From a virus, in the IMG/VR virus record IMGVR_UViG_3300028800_000053, positions 1 through 36,417 of that record: a stretch of 36,417 nucleotides of DNA. One strand, given 5' to 3'. Shown here one piece after another: positions 13,174 through 19,599 of the stretch; within the stretch, counting starts at the first letter, position 1, and the number at the start of each line of letters is the position of its first letter. The notes beneath the pieces were generated by a model. That model was given only the letters and a program-made list of their open reading frames with translations. It was not told the origin of the DNA and ran no database searches. Both the position numbers and the translations under genes were made by a program.

Positions 13174-13327
13174 GCACGTGGAGGGCATGGACTATATTGA
13201 ACTGCAACTGAGCTATGCCGAGTACAAGGCGATTAAGGACTATGGCGCTTGCCAAGAGTTTGACCGGGTAGCAAAACCCTCCCTTAACGTATTTATAAGA
13301 TTGACTAACCAAAACGATGAGGATTGA
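13157..13327 (+). CDS. Small protein of unknown function
   Basis: The product has 56 residues and overlaps the end of rusA by 17 bases in another frame; it is followed within three bases by the next gene. The sequence (MRMIFEHVEGMDYIELQLSY, AEYKAIKDYGACQEFD, LNVFIRLTNQNDED) looks like a small alpha/beta fold with normal composition. The ribosome site is weak, so coupling to rusA is likely. Confidence 0.5.
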   Translation: MRMIFEHVEGMDYIELQLSYAEYKAIKDYGACQEFDRVAKPSLNVFIRLTNQNDED

Positions 13328-13329
13328 TA

Positions 13330-13518
13330 ATGCCATTCAAATCCAAAGCGCAGCAAAAATTTTTGTTCGCCAATGAACCTGAGGTGGCGGAAGAATTCGC
13401 CGCGCATACGCCCAAGGGTGCGTATAATAAGCTTCCGGAACATGTCAAGTCTAAGGCGAAGAAAGTTGTCAAAAAACCTGTGAAAAAGACTGTCAAGAGG
13501 GCGGCTAAGAAAAAATGA
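13330..13518 (+). CDS. Small basic phage protein of the MPFKSKAQQ type
   Basis: The product has 62 residues; GAGG lies seven bases before ATG. MPFKSKAQQKFLFANEPE, EFAAHTPKGAYNKLPEHV and a Lys-rich tail (KKVVKKPVKKTVKRAAKKK) follow a pattern common in small phage proteins of unknown function, where the N-terminal half is conserved and the basic tail varies. It probably binds nucleic acid. It overlaps the next gene by four bases. Confidence 0.65.
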   Translation: MPFKSKAQQKFLFANEPEVAEEFAAHTPKGAYNKLPEHVKSKAKKVVKKPVKKTVKRAAKKK

Positions 13519-13712
13519 GTAAGACTATCGGTATAGAGTTGGATGAGAAATTAAAATCCCCACTGCAGTTTCTGTGTGCGCAAGCGGCTGATCATACAAA
13601 ACGCTGTGTTAGGCCGGCGGAGATAGTGGGGGCGCTTATTAATTGGGCATCGGGTGCGTCACTTCCTTGGATTTGGATGGATCATCTACCCACAGAGGGG
13701 GAAAAATGTTGA
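13515..13712 (+). CDS. Small protein of unknown function
   Basis: The product has 65 residues, ATGA-coupled to the previous gene. MSKTIGIELDEKLKSPLQFL, a CAQAADHTKRC segment and RPAEIVGALINWASG suggest a small helical fold resembling ribbon-helix-helix type proteins (a strand-like GIELDEKL followed by two helices), but the match is loose. It overlaps the next gene by seven bases. Confidence 0.5.
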   Translation: MSKTIGIELDEKLKSPLQFLCAQAADHTKRCVRPAEIVGALINWASGASLPWIWMDHLPTEGEKC

Positions 13713-13864
13713 GTTATTTGATGGCGGCTTGGCTGCCGCATAATGTGACGTCGGAAGTAGGTACTCTCAGCGTGACCGCTTTTTTAATGATGACGGGTGG
13801 TTTGGTTCTGATCGTGACGGTATTGACCGCCGGATTGGTATGGCTGCTGGAAAAAAAGGGGTAA
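13706..13864 (+). CDS. Small membrane protein, holin-like candidate
   Basis: Start at 13706, with GGGG/GAGG bases upstream (agaGGGGgaaaaATG). The 52-residue product has one strong transmembrane segment (FLMMTGGLVLIVTVLTAGLVW) ending in LLEKKG, and a semi-hydrophobic N-terminus (MLSYLMAAWLP). The topology is N-out, C-in by the positive-inside rule. One-span proteins like this can be class III-type holins or anchors. The position in the middle operon, not in a lysis cassette, makes the role uncertain. Confidence 0.5.
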   Translation: MLSYLMAAWLPHNVTSEVGTLSVTAFLMMTGGLVLIVTVLTAGLVWLLEKKG

Positions 13865-13866
13865 TT

Positions 13867-14082
13867 ATGTCGGATTCGATCGAAAAAGAGCCGGAAATAC
13901 AGCCTGATTGGAAGATGCATTTGGATGCTAAGACGCCATTAAAGGATTGGTTGTGGGATGATTTGAGAGAGGTTCTAAACCATAATGAAGAAGTTGACGT
14001 TAGGCTGCTTGCGGCGATTTGTTCGGAGGTTTTGCGCCGTCAATTATCTCACGAGGATATGCTTGACAGAATTCCCTGGTAG
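13867..14082 (+). CDS. Small acidic protein of unknown function
   Basis: The product has 71 residues, starting two bases after the previous stop. It is acidic and Trp-containing (PDWKMHLDAKTPLKDWLWDD, EVLNHNEEVDVRLLAAICSE, LRRQLSHEDMLDRIPW), probably all helical. No motif recognised. It is the last gene before an 85-base gap. Confidence 0.5.
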   Translation: MSDSIEKEPEIQPDWKMHLDAKTPLKDWLWDDLREVLNHNEEVDVRLLAAICSEVLRRQLSHEDMLDRIPW

Positions 14083-14096
14083 ACCAACATAATTGA
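14063..14096 (+). promoter_or_regulatory. Weak promoter candidate before 14168
   Basis: TTGACA at 14063-14068 lies inside the end of the previous gene, and CATAAT follows after 19 bases (14088-14093), a longer than usual spacer. The 14083-14167 gap is AT-rich with no gene. Only a tentative call. Confidence 0.25.
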
Positions 14097-14167
14097 AATT
14101 ATCAGTCGCGTGCAAGAAAAGATTATTGTTATATGAAATATTTTAAATTTTCTCCACTGAGGATGTG

Positions 14168-14488
14168 ATGACCACAGATCAGATAAAATATGCAATCTAT
14201 GAAGTTCTCAAATGCATCTCATGCATCTATTCGGCAACGGGACTTATAGGCTTAAGACATGGGGAGGAACTAAGCTCCCAGCAGGCCTTGTGCTTAGAAA
14301 ATTCCCAAGAATTCCTGTTGGACGCGTTGGATGAAATGGATAGGCTATATGATGCGTTAGATAATAACGATGAGCAAGATATGTGCGGTACGGAAGATTG
14401 CGCATGCAATCGGGAAGGTTTCTATTGGACAGATTTGGTGGCGCGATTAGAGGAATTGAACAAGAACTTAGACAAACCAAGGAAGTAA
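14168..14488 (+). CDS. Unknown acidic helical protein
   Basis: GAGG lies five bases before ATG 14168 (a GTG three bases earlier is possible). The product has 106 residues: QIKYAIYEVLKCISCIYSA, an EFLLDALDEMDRLYDALDN acidic helix, then a cysteine group (MCGTEDCACN) and a helical end. Five cysteines in total could bind metal. Unknown family; it begins the gene run leading to the small terminase. Confidence 0.55.
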   Translation: MTTDQIKYAIYEVLKCISCIYSATGLIGLRHGEELSSQQALCLENSQEFLLDALDEMDRLYDALDNNDEQDMCGTEDCACNREGFYWTDLVARLEELNKNLDKPRK

Positions 14489-14490
14489 GC

Positions 14491-14664
14491 ATGGCCGAGC
14501 ATAAGCCCCCTCCTCCGCTTGAGGTTAGTTTGAAGTATTTAGCATGGGATATCAAGGAATTATCTCAGACGATGAAAGAGATCAAATCGATGCTTTCAAC
14601 CTACATTATGGAACTGCGCGGTGGTCGCGCGGATGCATCAGATGATCCCAGGTTACCATTTTGA
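14491..14664 (+). CDS. Small protein preceding the small terminase
   Basis: Start at 14491 with GGAAG five bases upstream; 57 residues (MAEHKPPPPLEVSLKYLAWD, IKELSQTMKEIKSMLSTYIM), a proline-rich start and then a helix that could coil. The stop overlaps the TTG start of the terminase gene (TTGA). Unknown function. Confidence 0.5.
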   Translation: MAEHKPPPPLEVSLKYLAWDIKELSQTMKEIKSMLSTYIMELRGGRADASDDPRLPF

Positions 14665-15038
14665 GTAAGCCAAAAAGAGCAGCCCCGGACGGTTCGATTC
14701 CGGTAAGAACAAAACCTAAGGATAGATTCCCATCGCCGCGGGTGGATGAAGCATTGTTATGCAGGCTTGCAGATACATTGCTAACCATTGAAAGCATAGC
14801 CAAAATCTTGCAGGTTCCGCGTAGCTATTTGTATGATAACTATGGGGACGTTTTGGAACAGAGAGCCGAGACGCGAAAGAGCAAATTGTCGGAGGTTATG
14901 TGGCACAAAGCATTAGTTGAGCGCGATTCGCGTATGATGATTTGGCTAAGTAAGCAGTTCCTTGGAATGCGCGATACGCAGCCCGAGGTGACGAGTAACG
15001 TTCAATTTAATATTGTATGTAACGAGGTACCGAAATGA
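14661..15038 (+). CDS. terS: Terminase small subunit (probable)
   Basis: The product has 125 residues from a TTG start coupled to the previous stop. The helix-turn-helix LLTIESIAKILQVPRSYLYD (about 38-57) is followed by a long helix and DSRMMIWLSKQFLGMRDTQP, the small-terminase signature in which a DNA-recognition helix precedes a ring-forming helix ending in M-x-IWLxKQxLGxxD. TerS binds the packaging site and stimulates the large subunit. It sits about 1.7 kb and seven small genes upstream of terL, an unusually wide gap. Confidence 0.75.
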   Translation: MSKPKRAAPDGSIPVRTKPKDRFPSPRVDEALLCRLADTLLTIESIAKILQVPRSYLYDNYGDVLEQRAETRKSKLSEVMWHKALVERDSRMMIWLSKQFLGMRDTQPEVTSNVQFNIVCNEVPK

Positions 15039-15238
15039 ATTTATTTTTATGCGGCCTTTTGGTGGGTTTCGCAGGGGGTTGGCTATATAGAAGACACAAG
15101 TTTCCCTTCCCATATCGGGGTTTAAGAACATATGAACGGGGATCTAATCCGAATGGGGACCTGATGCGATGCAACCATCCGACAATCACCAATGAAAAAT
15201 GGATAGTTGCCCTTGATATGGAGCCCGGTGCGCTATGA
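15035..15238 (+). CDS. Small protein with N-terminal membrane segment
   Basis: ATGA overlaps the terS stop. The 67-residue product begins with a hydrophobic MNLFLCGLLVGFAGGWLY followed by basic RRHKFPFPYRGLR, so one membrane span with the rest probably cytoplasmic. It is directly coupled to another membrane peptide at 15235. The two might form a small membrane pair; the function is unknown. Confidence 0.5.
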   Translation: MNLFLCGLLVGFAGGWLYRRHKFPFPYRGLRTYERGSNPNGDLMRCNHPTITNEKWIVALDMEPGAL

Positions 15239-15324
15239 CATGGCATGAAGTTTTAATGGCTAACCTGCCGATTATGATTTGTGCGGTCGCTGTATGCATG
15301 ATAATCTACACTACGCGCGATTAG
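15235..15324 (+). CDS. Tiny membrane peptide (29 aa)
   Basis: ATGA overlaps the previous stop. The product MTWHEVLMANLPIMICAVAV continues CMIIYTTRD: almost entirely one transmembrane helix with a polar end. Such coupled micro-proteins in phages are often lysis modulators or anchors. Confidence is limited by size, although the start-stop overlap on one side and GAGG for the next gene on the other support a real coding slot. Confidence 0.4.
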   Translation: MTWHEVLMANLPIMICAVAVCMIIYTTRD

Positions 15325-15331
15325 AGGTTAG

Positions 15332-15745
15332 ATGATTATTGATTACCATTTCGCCAAGTGGGCGTTTGGCGATGATGTATGGTTTAGATACCTTACAGAT
15401 GAATGTGATCCTGTGGACGTAATGGACGCATGGAACAATTTGCATTCGGATATATTTCGAATCGAACATTACAGCTCCCTTTTCGAAGATATGGGCCGCA
15501 TGAGACAAGCATATGAAATGCATAAACACGGTGAGATTATGGATAGGAAAATGCGTAAGGTTACGGGCATTATGAAAAAGGCTGAGTCCGAGATAAAAAA
15601 AGGAAAGCCGAATGCGGCCGCAAAGACGATAAAACAGGCCGAGAAGAAAAACGACAAGCTTGCTGACATCGATGAAAAAGTTCGCGATCCAAAAATAGCT
15701 AAGTGTGACGCGGTGAAAAAGAAGCACCCTAAGGATTTTAGATAA
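15332..15745 (+). CDS. Unknown Lys-rich protein
   Basis: The product has 137 residues; GAGG lies four bases before ATG. The N-terminal third is acidic and aromatic (IIDYHFAKWAFGDDVWFRYL, DECDPVDVMDAWNN). The rest is a long Lys-rich helix (MRKVTGIMKKAESEIKKGKP, AAAKTIKQAEKKNDKLADID) likely to form a coiled coil, ending in KKKHPKDFR. Resembles small structural or DNA-associated phage proteins by composition only. Unknown function. Confidence 0.6.
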   Translation: MIIDYHFAKWAFGDDVWFRYLTDECDPVDVMDAWNNLHSDIFRIEHYSSLFEDMGRMRQAYEMHKHGEIMDRKMRKVTGIMKKAESEIKKGKPNAAAKTIKQAEKKNDKLADIDEKVRDPKIAKCDAVKKKHPKDFR

Positions 15746-15791
15746 GGGAGCAAGCTACTCGTAAAGGGTATTCATCAACAGAGGACAGGCG

Positions 15792-15989
15792 ATGAAAAAA
15801 AATGCGACGGAAATAACTGTGATTTTGAAAGACTCGGAAAGGTCGTACCGACAGAAGTTTCTGCAGTACGACGATTTGATGAGTCAAGCGGGAGTGGATC
15901 AAATCAACCTGGCGATTGCAGAAGCCGGTAAAAACTTCGAGGGTGACCCCGAAGATATTCAGGTGCGTTTACTGATGGTGATAAAATGA
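15792..15989 (+). CDS. Small protein of unknown function
   Basis: The product has 65 residues, with AGAGGA eight bases before ATG. MKKNATEITVILKDSERSYR suggests a beta-strand N-terminus; QKFLQYDDLMSQAGVDQINL and AEAGKNFEGDPEDIQVRLLM follow as helices. A small alpha/beta protein with no recognised family. ATGA-coupled to the next gene. Confidence 0.5.
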   Translation: MKKNATEITVILKDSERSYRQKFLQYDDLMSQAGVDQINLAIAEAGKNFEGDPEDIQVRLLMVIK

Positions 15990-16183
15990 GGACAACAAAG
16001 CTCAAACGTCTACCTCAGAGGAGAAAGTTTAACTTAGGTCGACTTAAAACGGCGTTGTCTCTGGGTGCCAACAATTCACCGATTGACAATGCGCCGCGGG
16101 TTTTTAAATCCATTATTTGGGAACTCATGAAGTGTCAAACACGAATCACTCGCCTTGAACAGTTGATGGAGAGACTGCGATAA
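15986..16183 (+). CDS. Small basic protein
   Basis: The product has 65 residues, ATGA-coupled to the previous gene. The N-terminus is very basic (MRTTKLKRLPQRRKFNLGRL), followed by a short Gly/Asn linker and a C-terminal helix with heptad spacing (IIWELMKCQTRITRLEQLME). It could bind DNA or RNA as a dimer. It ends just before two GC-rich hairpins. Confidence 0.5.
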   Translation: MRTTKLKRLPQRRKFNLGRLKTALSLGANNSPIDNAPRVFKSIIWELMKCQTRITRLEQLMERLR

Positions 16184-16187
16184 ACCA

Positions 16188-16241
16188 GCCCCGGAAAACC
16201 TGCGCCTCCCGGGGCCTTATCGTACGGGGGACCGCCCCCCG
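16188..16241 (+). terminator. Pair of GC-rich hairpins
   Basis: GCCCCGG (16188-16194) pairs with CCGGGGC (16209-16215), and GGGGG (16226-16230) with CCCCC (16235-16239) around ACCG. They start five bases after the stop of the previous gene. Only a short CTTAT follows the first stem, so this may be a terminator, an RNA processing site, or part of a packaging site, since it lies between terS and terL. The rest of the 16184-16317 gap has no gene. Confidence 0.4.
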
Positions 16242-16317
16242 CCATCTTGCATCTTAACGCATGATTCCGTCCGTTTCAACGTGATGGTCGCCACCCATTT
16301 TATGTTAAGGAATGTTT

Positions 16318-16557
16318 ATGTCAAGTGAAGATTTAGAACGCGACGAAAGTCGTGTTGACAGCATAGTCAAAGGCATTATAGAGAGAAGAGAAGAGATCGT
16401 TTCACGTTTCGGGCAAGCCTATTTGGCTTCTTTATCTATCACAGAGAACGTATCCCTTTCGGAGCTCATTCAGGAGGTCGAATTACATGAGCAGGAAACA
16501 AGAGAAGGCGGAAAATTCGGGTTTATATACTGGTTTGAGAGAAGAAAAACGCTATAG
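16318..16557 (+). CDS. Unknown acidic helical protein
   Basis: ATG 16318 is used because AAGGA lies six bases upstream; ATG 16312 adds two residues. The 79-residue product (MSSEDLERDESRVDSIVKGI, ERREEIVSRFGQAYLASLSI, LIQEVELHEQETREGGKF) is charged and helical. Its last 71 bases are shared with the next gene in another frame. Unknown function. Confidence 0.5.
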   Translation: MSSEDLERDESRVDSIVKGIIERREEIVSRFGQAYLASLSITENVSLSELIQEVELHEQETREGGKFGFIYWFERRKTL

Positions 16558-16732
16558 CACGGTCGAATTGCGCGATATTTGCAACAAGATAGACGGGTTG
16601 CTAGACTGCGTTAGGCTGTGCGCAACCCATCCTGAAAGCGAAATACTGAGTCCGCACCAAAAAATAAATTATCTGATTGACATAATTTCTGAAAAAGTCC
16701 AAGTAGTCGAAAAAGCACTCCGAAACCATTGA
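16487..16732 (+). CDS. Unknown small protein ahead of terL
   Basis: GGAGG lies nine bases before ATG, inside the previous gene. The 81-residue product has a basic, disordered start (MSRKQEKAENSGLYTGLREE) and a helical remainder (ELRDICNKIDGLLDCVRLCA, HQKINYLIDIISEKVQVVEK). The 71-base overlap in a different frame is long for this genome, but both frames have good ribosome sites. Unknown function. Confidence 0.5.
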   Translation: MSRKQEKAENSGLYTGLREEKRYSTVELRDICNKIDGLLDCVRLCATHPESEILSPHQKINYLIDIISEKVQVVEKALRNH

Positions 16733-16740
16733 TGTAGACT

Positions 16741-18069
16741 GTGCAGGAAATAACTTTAGAGCTCCCATTTGCGTACTCCGCCCGCTCGTATCAAATCCCG
16801 TTTTGGGAGGCGATGCGAGCGGGAATTAAACGCGCAGTGCTAGTGTGGCACAGGAGAGCCGGCAAGGAGAAAACGTCATGGAATTATTTGATCATGCAAG
16901 CGTGCAAGCGCATTGGCATCTATTATTATTTTTTCCCCCATTTTTCCCAAGGCCGAAAAATCCTGTGGGATGGCGTAGACCGAGACGGATTCAAACTTCT
17001 TAGGCATATCCCTGAAGACCTTTTGGACGGGAAACCTAATTCAACGGAAATGAAAATAAGGCTCAAAAATGGATCACTTATTCAGATTATTGGTACCAAT
17101 AACATTGATTCTATCGTTGGGACTAACCCTATTGGTTGCGTGTTTACTGAATACAGCTTGCAAGACCCTCAGGCATGGGGGTTTATCCGCCCGATCCTTA
17201 GAGAAAATGGCGGGTGGGCGGTGTTTAACTTTACACCTCGGGGCGCTAATCACGGCAAGGAGCTTTACGACATGGCTTGCCGTAATCCAGATTGGTATTG
17301 TCAGCTACTTACTGTTGATGACACTCATGTTTTAACGCCGCAGGATATCGACAAAGAGCGCGCTGAGGGAATGTCTGAGGACATGATACAGCAAGAGTAC
17401 TACTGTTCGTTTACTTTGGGTGTCGAAGGCTCATATTATGCCAAATATCTGCAGGATGCGCGCGATGAAGACAGGATCTGCGCGGTTCCATGGAATAAGC
17501 AGTCTCTTGTGCATACGGCCTGGGACATAGGTTTCGGCGACTCTACATCCATTATTTTCTATCAGGTAGTGGGCGTTGAAATCCATATCATCGATTACTA
17601 TGAGTCTCATGGAGAAGGTTTTGCTCACTATGCGGGAGTGTTGCGGGACAAAGATTATCTCTACGGGGATCATTTTGCTCCCCACGATATCGAGTCGCAT
17701 GATTTCACCAGTGGATTATCCGCAAAAGAGGTGGGAGCATCGCTGGGAATACGTTTTAAGGTCCTACCCACTCTTAAACTAACGGTGGAAAGTGGCATTG
17801 AAGCTCTGCGAGGGATTTTTCCACGTGTGTATATCGATGAGGAAAAATGCAAATATCTGATCAAGTGTCTGGAAAATTATCGCAAGGAATTTGACGATCG
17901 TTTGGAAGTATACAAGAACCGACCGCGACATGACAAGTGGAGTCACGGGGCCGACGCGGCGCGCTACCTGGCTATTGCTGTTCGAATTCATGTTGACAAT
18001 CGATCCGCAGGCGTGGATGATAAACAATCTGATAGATGGTTTAAAGAAGCTAATCCATTGTTTGGTTAA
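16741..18069 (+). CDS. terL: Terminase large subunit
   Basis: The product has 442 residues from a GTG start. The ATPase half has the modified Walker A WHRRAGKEKTS (36-46) and Walker B CVFTEYS (133-139), where the usual Asp-Glu is Thr-Glu. The nuclease half has TAWDIGFGDSTS with Asp262, PHDIESHDF, and KWSHGADAARYLA with Asp405, the RNase H-like metal site. It cuts concatemers and pumps DNA through the portal. The closest style is the P22-like or terminase-6 group. There is no usable start upstream of GTG with a better ribosome site. Confidence 0.93.
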   Translation: MQEITLELPFAYSARSYQIPFWEAMRAGIKRAVLVWHRRAGKEKTSWNYLIMQACKRIGIYYYFFPHFSQGRKILWDGVDRDGFKLLRHIPEDLLDGKPNSTEMKIRLKNGSLIQIIGTNNIDSIVGTNPIGCVFTEYSLQDPQAWGFIRPILRENGGWAVFNFTPRGANHGKELYDMACRNPDWYCQLLTVDDTHVLTPQDIDKERAEGMSEDMIQQEYYCSFTLGVEGSYYAKYLQDARDEDRICAVPWNKQSLVHTAWDIGFGDSTSIIFYQVVGVEIHIIDYYESHGEGFAHYAGVLRDKDYLYGDHFAPHDIESHDFTSGLSAKEVGASLGIRFKVLPTLKLTVESGIEALRGIFPRVYIDEEKCKYLIKCLENYRKEFDDRLEVYKNRPRHDKWSHGADAARYLAIAVRIHVDNRSAGVDDKQSDRWFKEANPLFG

Positions 18070-18075
18070 ATTCGC

Positions 18076-18207
18076 GCAGGGTGGGGACGAGGTTATGCGT
18101 TCGAGGATACGGAACAGGAAGACGTATCTTCACTTTTAAGGTTTGAAAAGGTTGAAGGGTGCGAATACCCCGTTGGCCCTTATACGCGTTCGATTCGCGT
18201 GCCCTGC
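18076..18207 (+). other. tRNA-like fold between terL and the next gene
   Basis: A seven-base-pair helix GCAGGGT (18076-18082) with GCCCTGC (18201-18207, one G-U pair) abuts a perfect T-arm: ACGCG, loop TTCGATT, CGCGT (18184-18200). The loop fits the T-loop consensus TTCRANY. Inside are a D-arm-like hairpin (18085-18102, loop AGGTTATG) and an eight-pair hairpin (18104-18130, loop of 11). At 132 bases with no anticodon arm of normal size it is not a canonical tRNA. The 3' part overlaps a possible GTG start (18159) of the next gene, which argues for caution. Confidence 0.35.
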
Positions 18208-18224
18208 AAGTTTTTGAGAGAATT

Positions 18225-18683
18225 ATGGATAATATTTCACTCGATCTAGACGACGATTGCCTAAGAAGTGTCGTCACTCCCAACAACTACCTGTATGATA
18301 AAAACTATAAAAATATCTCCATTCGAGAATGGATAAATTTATCCCGCGACGAAGACTATGTTACGGTCTCTCGGGATATGTTGGGCGGCTACATTGTTAG
18401 AACGGCGTGGACAGGCGTTGACTTTGACGCTCAAGTTCAGTCAAAAGACCCTCAAATTTTTCATTGTACGATCATCGATCCGAACGATCTTTCTACGCTA
18501 TACGAACGGCGTTTTTCCCATATATTTTCGGGATTGGAACTACATAAACATACGTGTTTTTTGCTGTTTCGAATGCTTCAAGGTGAGATCACAAAGGAGC
18601 AGTTGAGACGCATGGCTATAGACTTGCGAGATTCTTATTATGGTAAAGATCGCATAAGATTGCGCTATGACGAAGAGGACTAA
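18225..18683 (+). CDS. Unknown protein between terL and portal
   Basis: The product has 152 residues from ATG 18225 (GAGAG upstream); GTG 18159, with AAGG seven bases upstream, would add 22 residues. MDNISLDLDDDCLRSVVTPN begins an acidic, aromatic protein with MLGGYIVRTAWTGVDFDAQV and FHCTIIDPNDLSTLYERRFS in the middle, and a basic helix (GEITKEQLRRMAIDLRDSYY) near the end. No family recognised. Its position beside packaging genes is the only hint of role. Confidence 0.6.
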   Translation: MDNISLDLDDDCLRSVVTPNNYLYDKNYKNISIREWINLSRDEDYVTVSRDMLGGYIVRTAWTGVDFDAQVQSKDPQIFHCTIIDPNDLSTLYERRFSHIFSGLELHKHTCFLLFRMLQGEITKEQLRRMAIDLRDSYYGKDRIRLRYDEED

Positions 18684-18818
18684 ATGACAGAATATATTAT
18701 GTATGTGTCATCTATGTTTTTCGCGTGGCTTTTTGTATTTTTGGGTCGTCCCGCTTACGCTATATTCTTTATTTTGGAATACTTTGCGTGGCTCACCCAC
18801 GTTCAGGCTAAACTTTAA
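18684..18818 (+). CDS. Small membrane protein (44 aa)
   Basis: ATG follows the previous TAA directly, with AGAGG five bases upstream. The product is nearly all membrane helix: MTEYIMYVSSMFFAWLFVFL, GRPAYAIFFILEYFAWL, THVQAKL. Two spans in a hairpin are likely (GRP turn). This is the size and topology of a small class II-type holin, but no endolysin is nearby. The end of the gene overlaps a promoter-like motif. Confidence 0.5.
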   Translation: MTEYIMYVSSMFFAWLFVFLGRPAYAIFFILEYFAWLTHVQAKL

Positions 18819-18837
18819 ATGTTCACTATGCTATATT
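18808..18837 (+). promoter_or_regulatory. Late promoter-like motif
   Basis: TAAACTTTAAATGTT (18809-18823) followed by CTATGCTATATTC. TAAACTTTAAAT also occurs at 19547-19558 before the portal gene, again followed by TATAAT-like bases. It may drive the genes from 18852. Confidence 0.3.
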
Positions 18838-18851
18838 CAGGTTAAAGGCAG

Positions 18852-19163
18852 GTGTATTTGGGCAATCAACTTGGGCCATTCGCAAGACCTGTAGATACGT
18901 CTACGGGAGGTGCTGGTGGAGGCGGGGCGGGTGGTTTTTCCGGTGGTTCCGGGACCACTATGATACCTATCCCGCCCAGAGCTAGGCCCTTTCCGTGGCC
19001 CTATCCCGAAGGCGCGCAGCAAGGAGCGGTCGGTGGTATGGGCGGCTTGGGTATGGTTAGTGTACCGAAACCACCATATTACGGACCTTTCCAACCCTAT
19101 TGGCCTTATGCCATACCTGATCAATATTATCGCGGCCTTCCAACCCCTCCAGTAGTGTGTTAA
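18852..19163 (+). CDS. Pro/Gly-rich small protein
   Basis: The product has 103 residues from GTG 18852; TTG 18858, with AGG five bases upstream, is an alternative. Gly-rich (STGGAGGGGAGGFSGGSG) then Pro/Tyr/Trp-rich (PPRARPFPWPYPEG, KPPYYGPFQPYWPYAIP), so low-complexity and probably disordered. A similar Pro-rich peptide is encoded at 19372. These may be flexible virion or assembly proteins. No family recognised. Confidence 0.55.
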   Translation: MYLGNQLGPFARPVDTSTGGAGGGGAGGFSGGSGTTMIPIPPRARPFPWPYPEGAQQGAVGGMGGLGMVSVPKPPYYGPFQPYWPYAIPDQYYRGLPTPPVVC

Positions 19164-19379
19164 ATGGAAAATAATTACGATGAGTGGGCCAGAATTGAGT
19201 TTTTATCAGATGAGATTCAAAAGAAATTTCTTCAAAATGAGGCGACAACGAACGAGGTCGTCAAAACTTTATGTGCTGTGCTAGCTCATATAATTCTCCA
19301 GCAGAAAAATATTATGGGTGCGTGGAAAGAGACCAGTTGGATCTTGCGTGACACAGTATTGGAGAACTTAGATGTCTAG
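19164..19379 (+). CDS. Small helical protein of unknown function
   Basis: The product has 71 residues and starts directly after the previous TAA. MENNYDEWARIEFLSDEIQK and ATTNEVVKTLCAVLAHIILQ, then a Trp-containing end (MGAWKETSWILRDTVLENLD). All helical, possibly a small adaptor. The stop is overlapped by the next start. No family recognised. Confidence 0.5.
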   Translation: MENNYDEWARIEFLSDEIQKKFLQNEATTNEVVKTLCAVLAHIILQQKNIMGAWKETSWILRDTVLENLDV

Positions 19380-19524
19380 AGGAATGGTTACTAACCCCCC
19401 ACCTCCTCCTGTGGTGCCCCGCTCGCCAATGTCTCCTATCGGGGTTCAAAGTCCCTTCATTCCCTATCCTCGCATTCCATATCCCCCCGGGACCGTTAAC
19501 CATCCCCAACAAGTCAATCCATGA
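19372..19524 (+). CDS. Proline-rich 50-residue protein
   Basis: GGAG lies seven bases before ATG, inside the previous gene (eight-base overlap). The product is very Pro-rich: MVTNPPPPPVVPRSPMSPIG, PFIPYPRIPYPPGTVN. Composition resembles the protein at 18852. About 14 of 50 residues are Pro. It probably forms an extended polyproline arm; it may bind the virion or a scaffold. Function unknown. Confidence 0.5.
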   Translation: MSRGMVTNPPPPPVVPRSPMSPIGVQSPFIPYPRIPYPPGTVNHPQQVNP

Positions 19525-19540
19525 CCATTGTCGCAATTTT

Positions 19541-19590
19541 TGGGTGTAAACTTTAAATTTTATTGTATATAATAAAATTTAAATCACCCA
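19541..19590. promoter_or_regulatory. Large AT-rich palindrome with TATAAT before portal
   Basis: TGGGTG (19541-19546) and CACCCA (19585-19590) flank a perfect 13-base-pair inverted repeat, TTTAAATTTTATT (19552-19564) with AATAAAATTTAAA (19571-19583), loop GTATAT. TATAAT is at 19568-19573. It shares TAAACTTTAAAT with 18809. Probably a late promoter or operator, ending 10 bases before the portal start. Confidence 0.5.
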
Positions 19591-19599
19591 GGTTGCTAC

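Noticed and set aside
18703-18894. Alternative frame over the 44-residue membrane gene
   Set aside because: The frame from 18684 has a ribosome site and exact junction with the previous stop; this one has neither.
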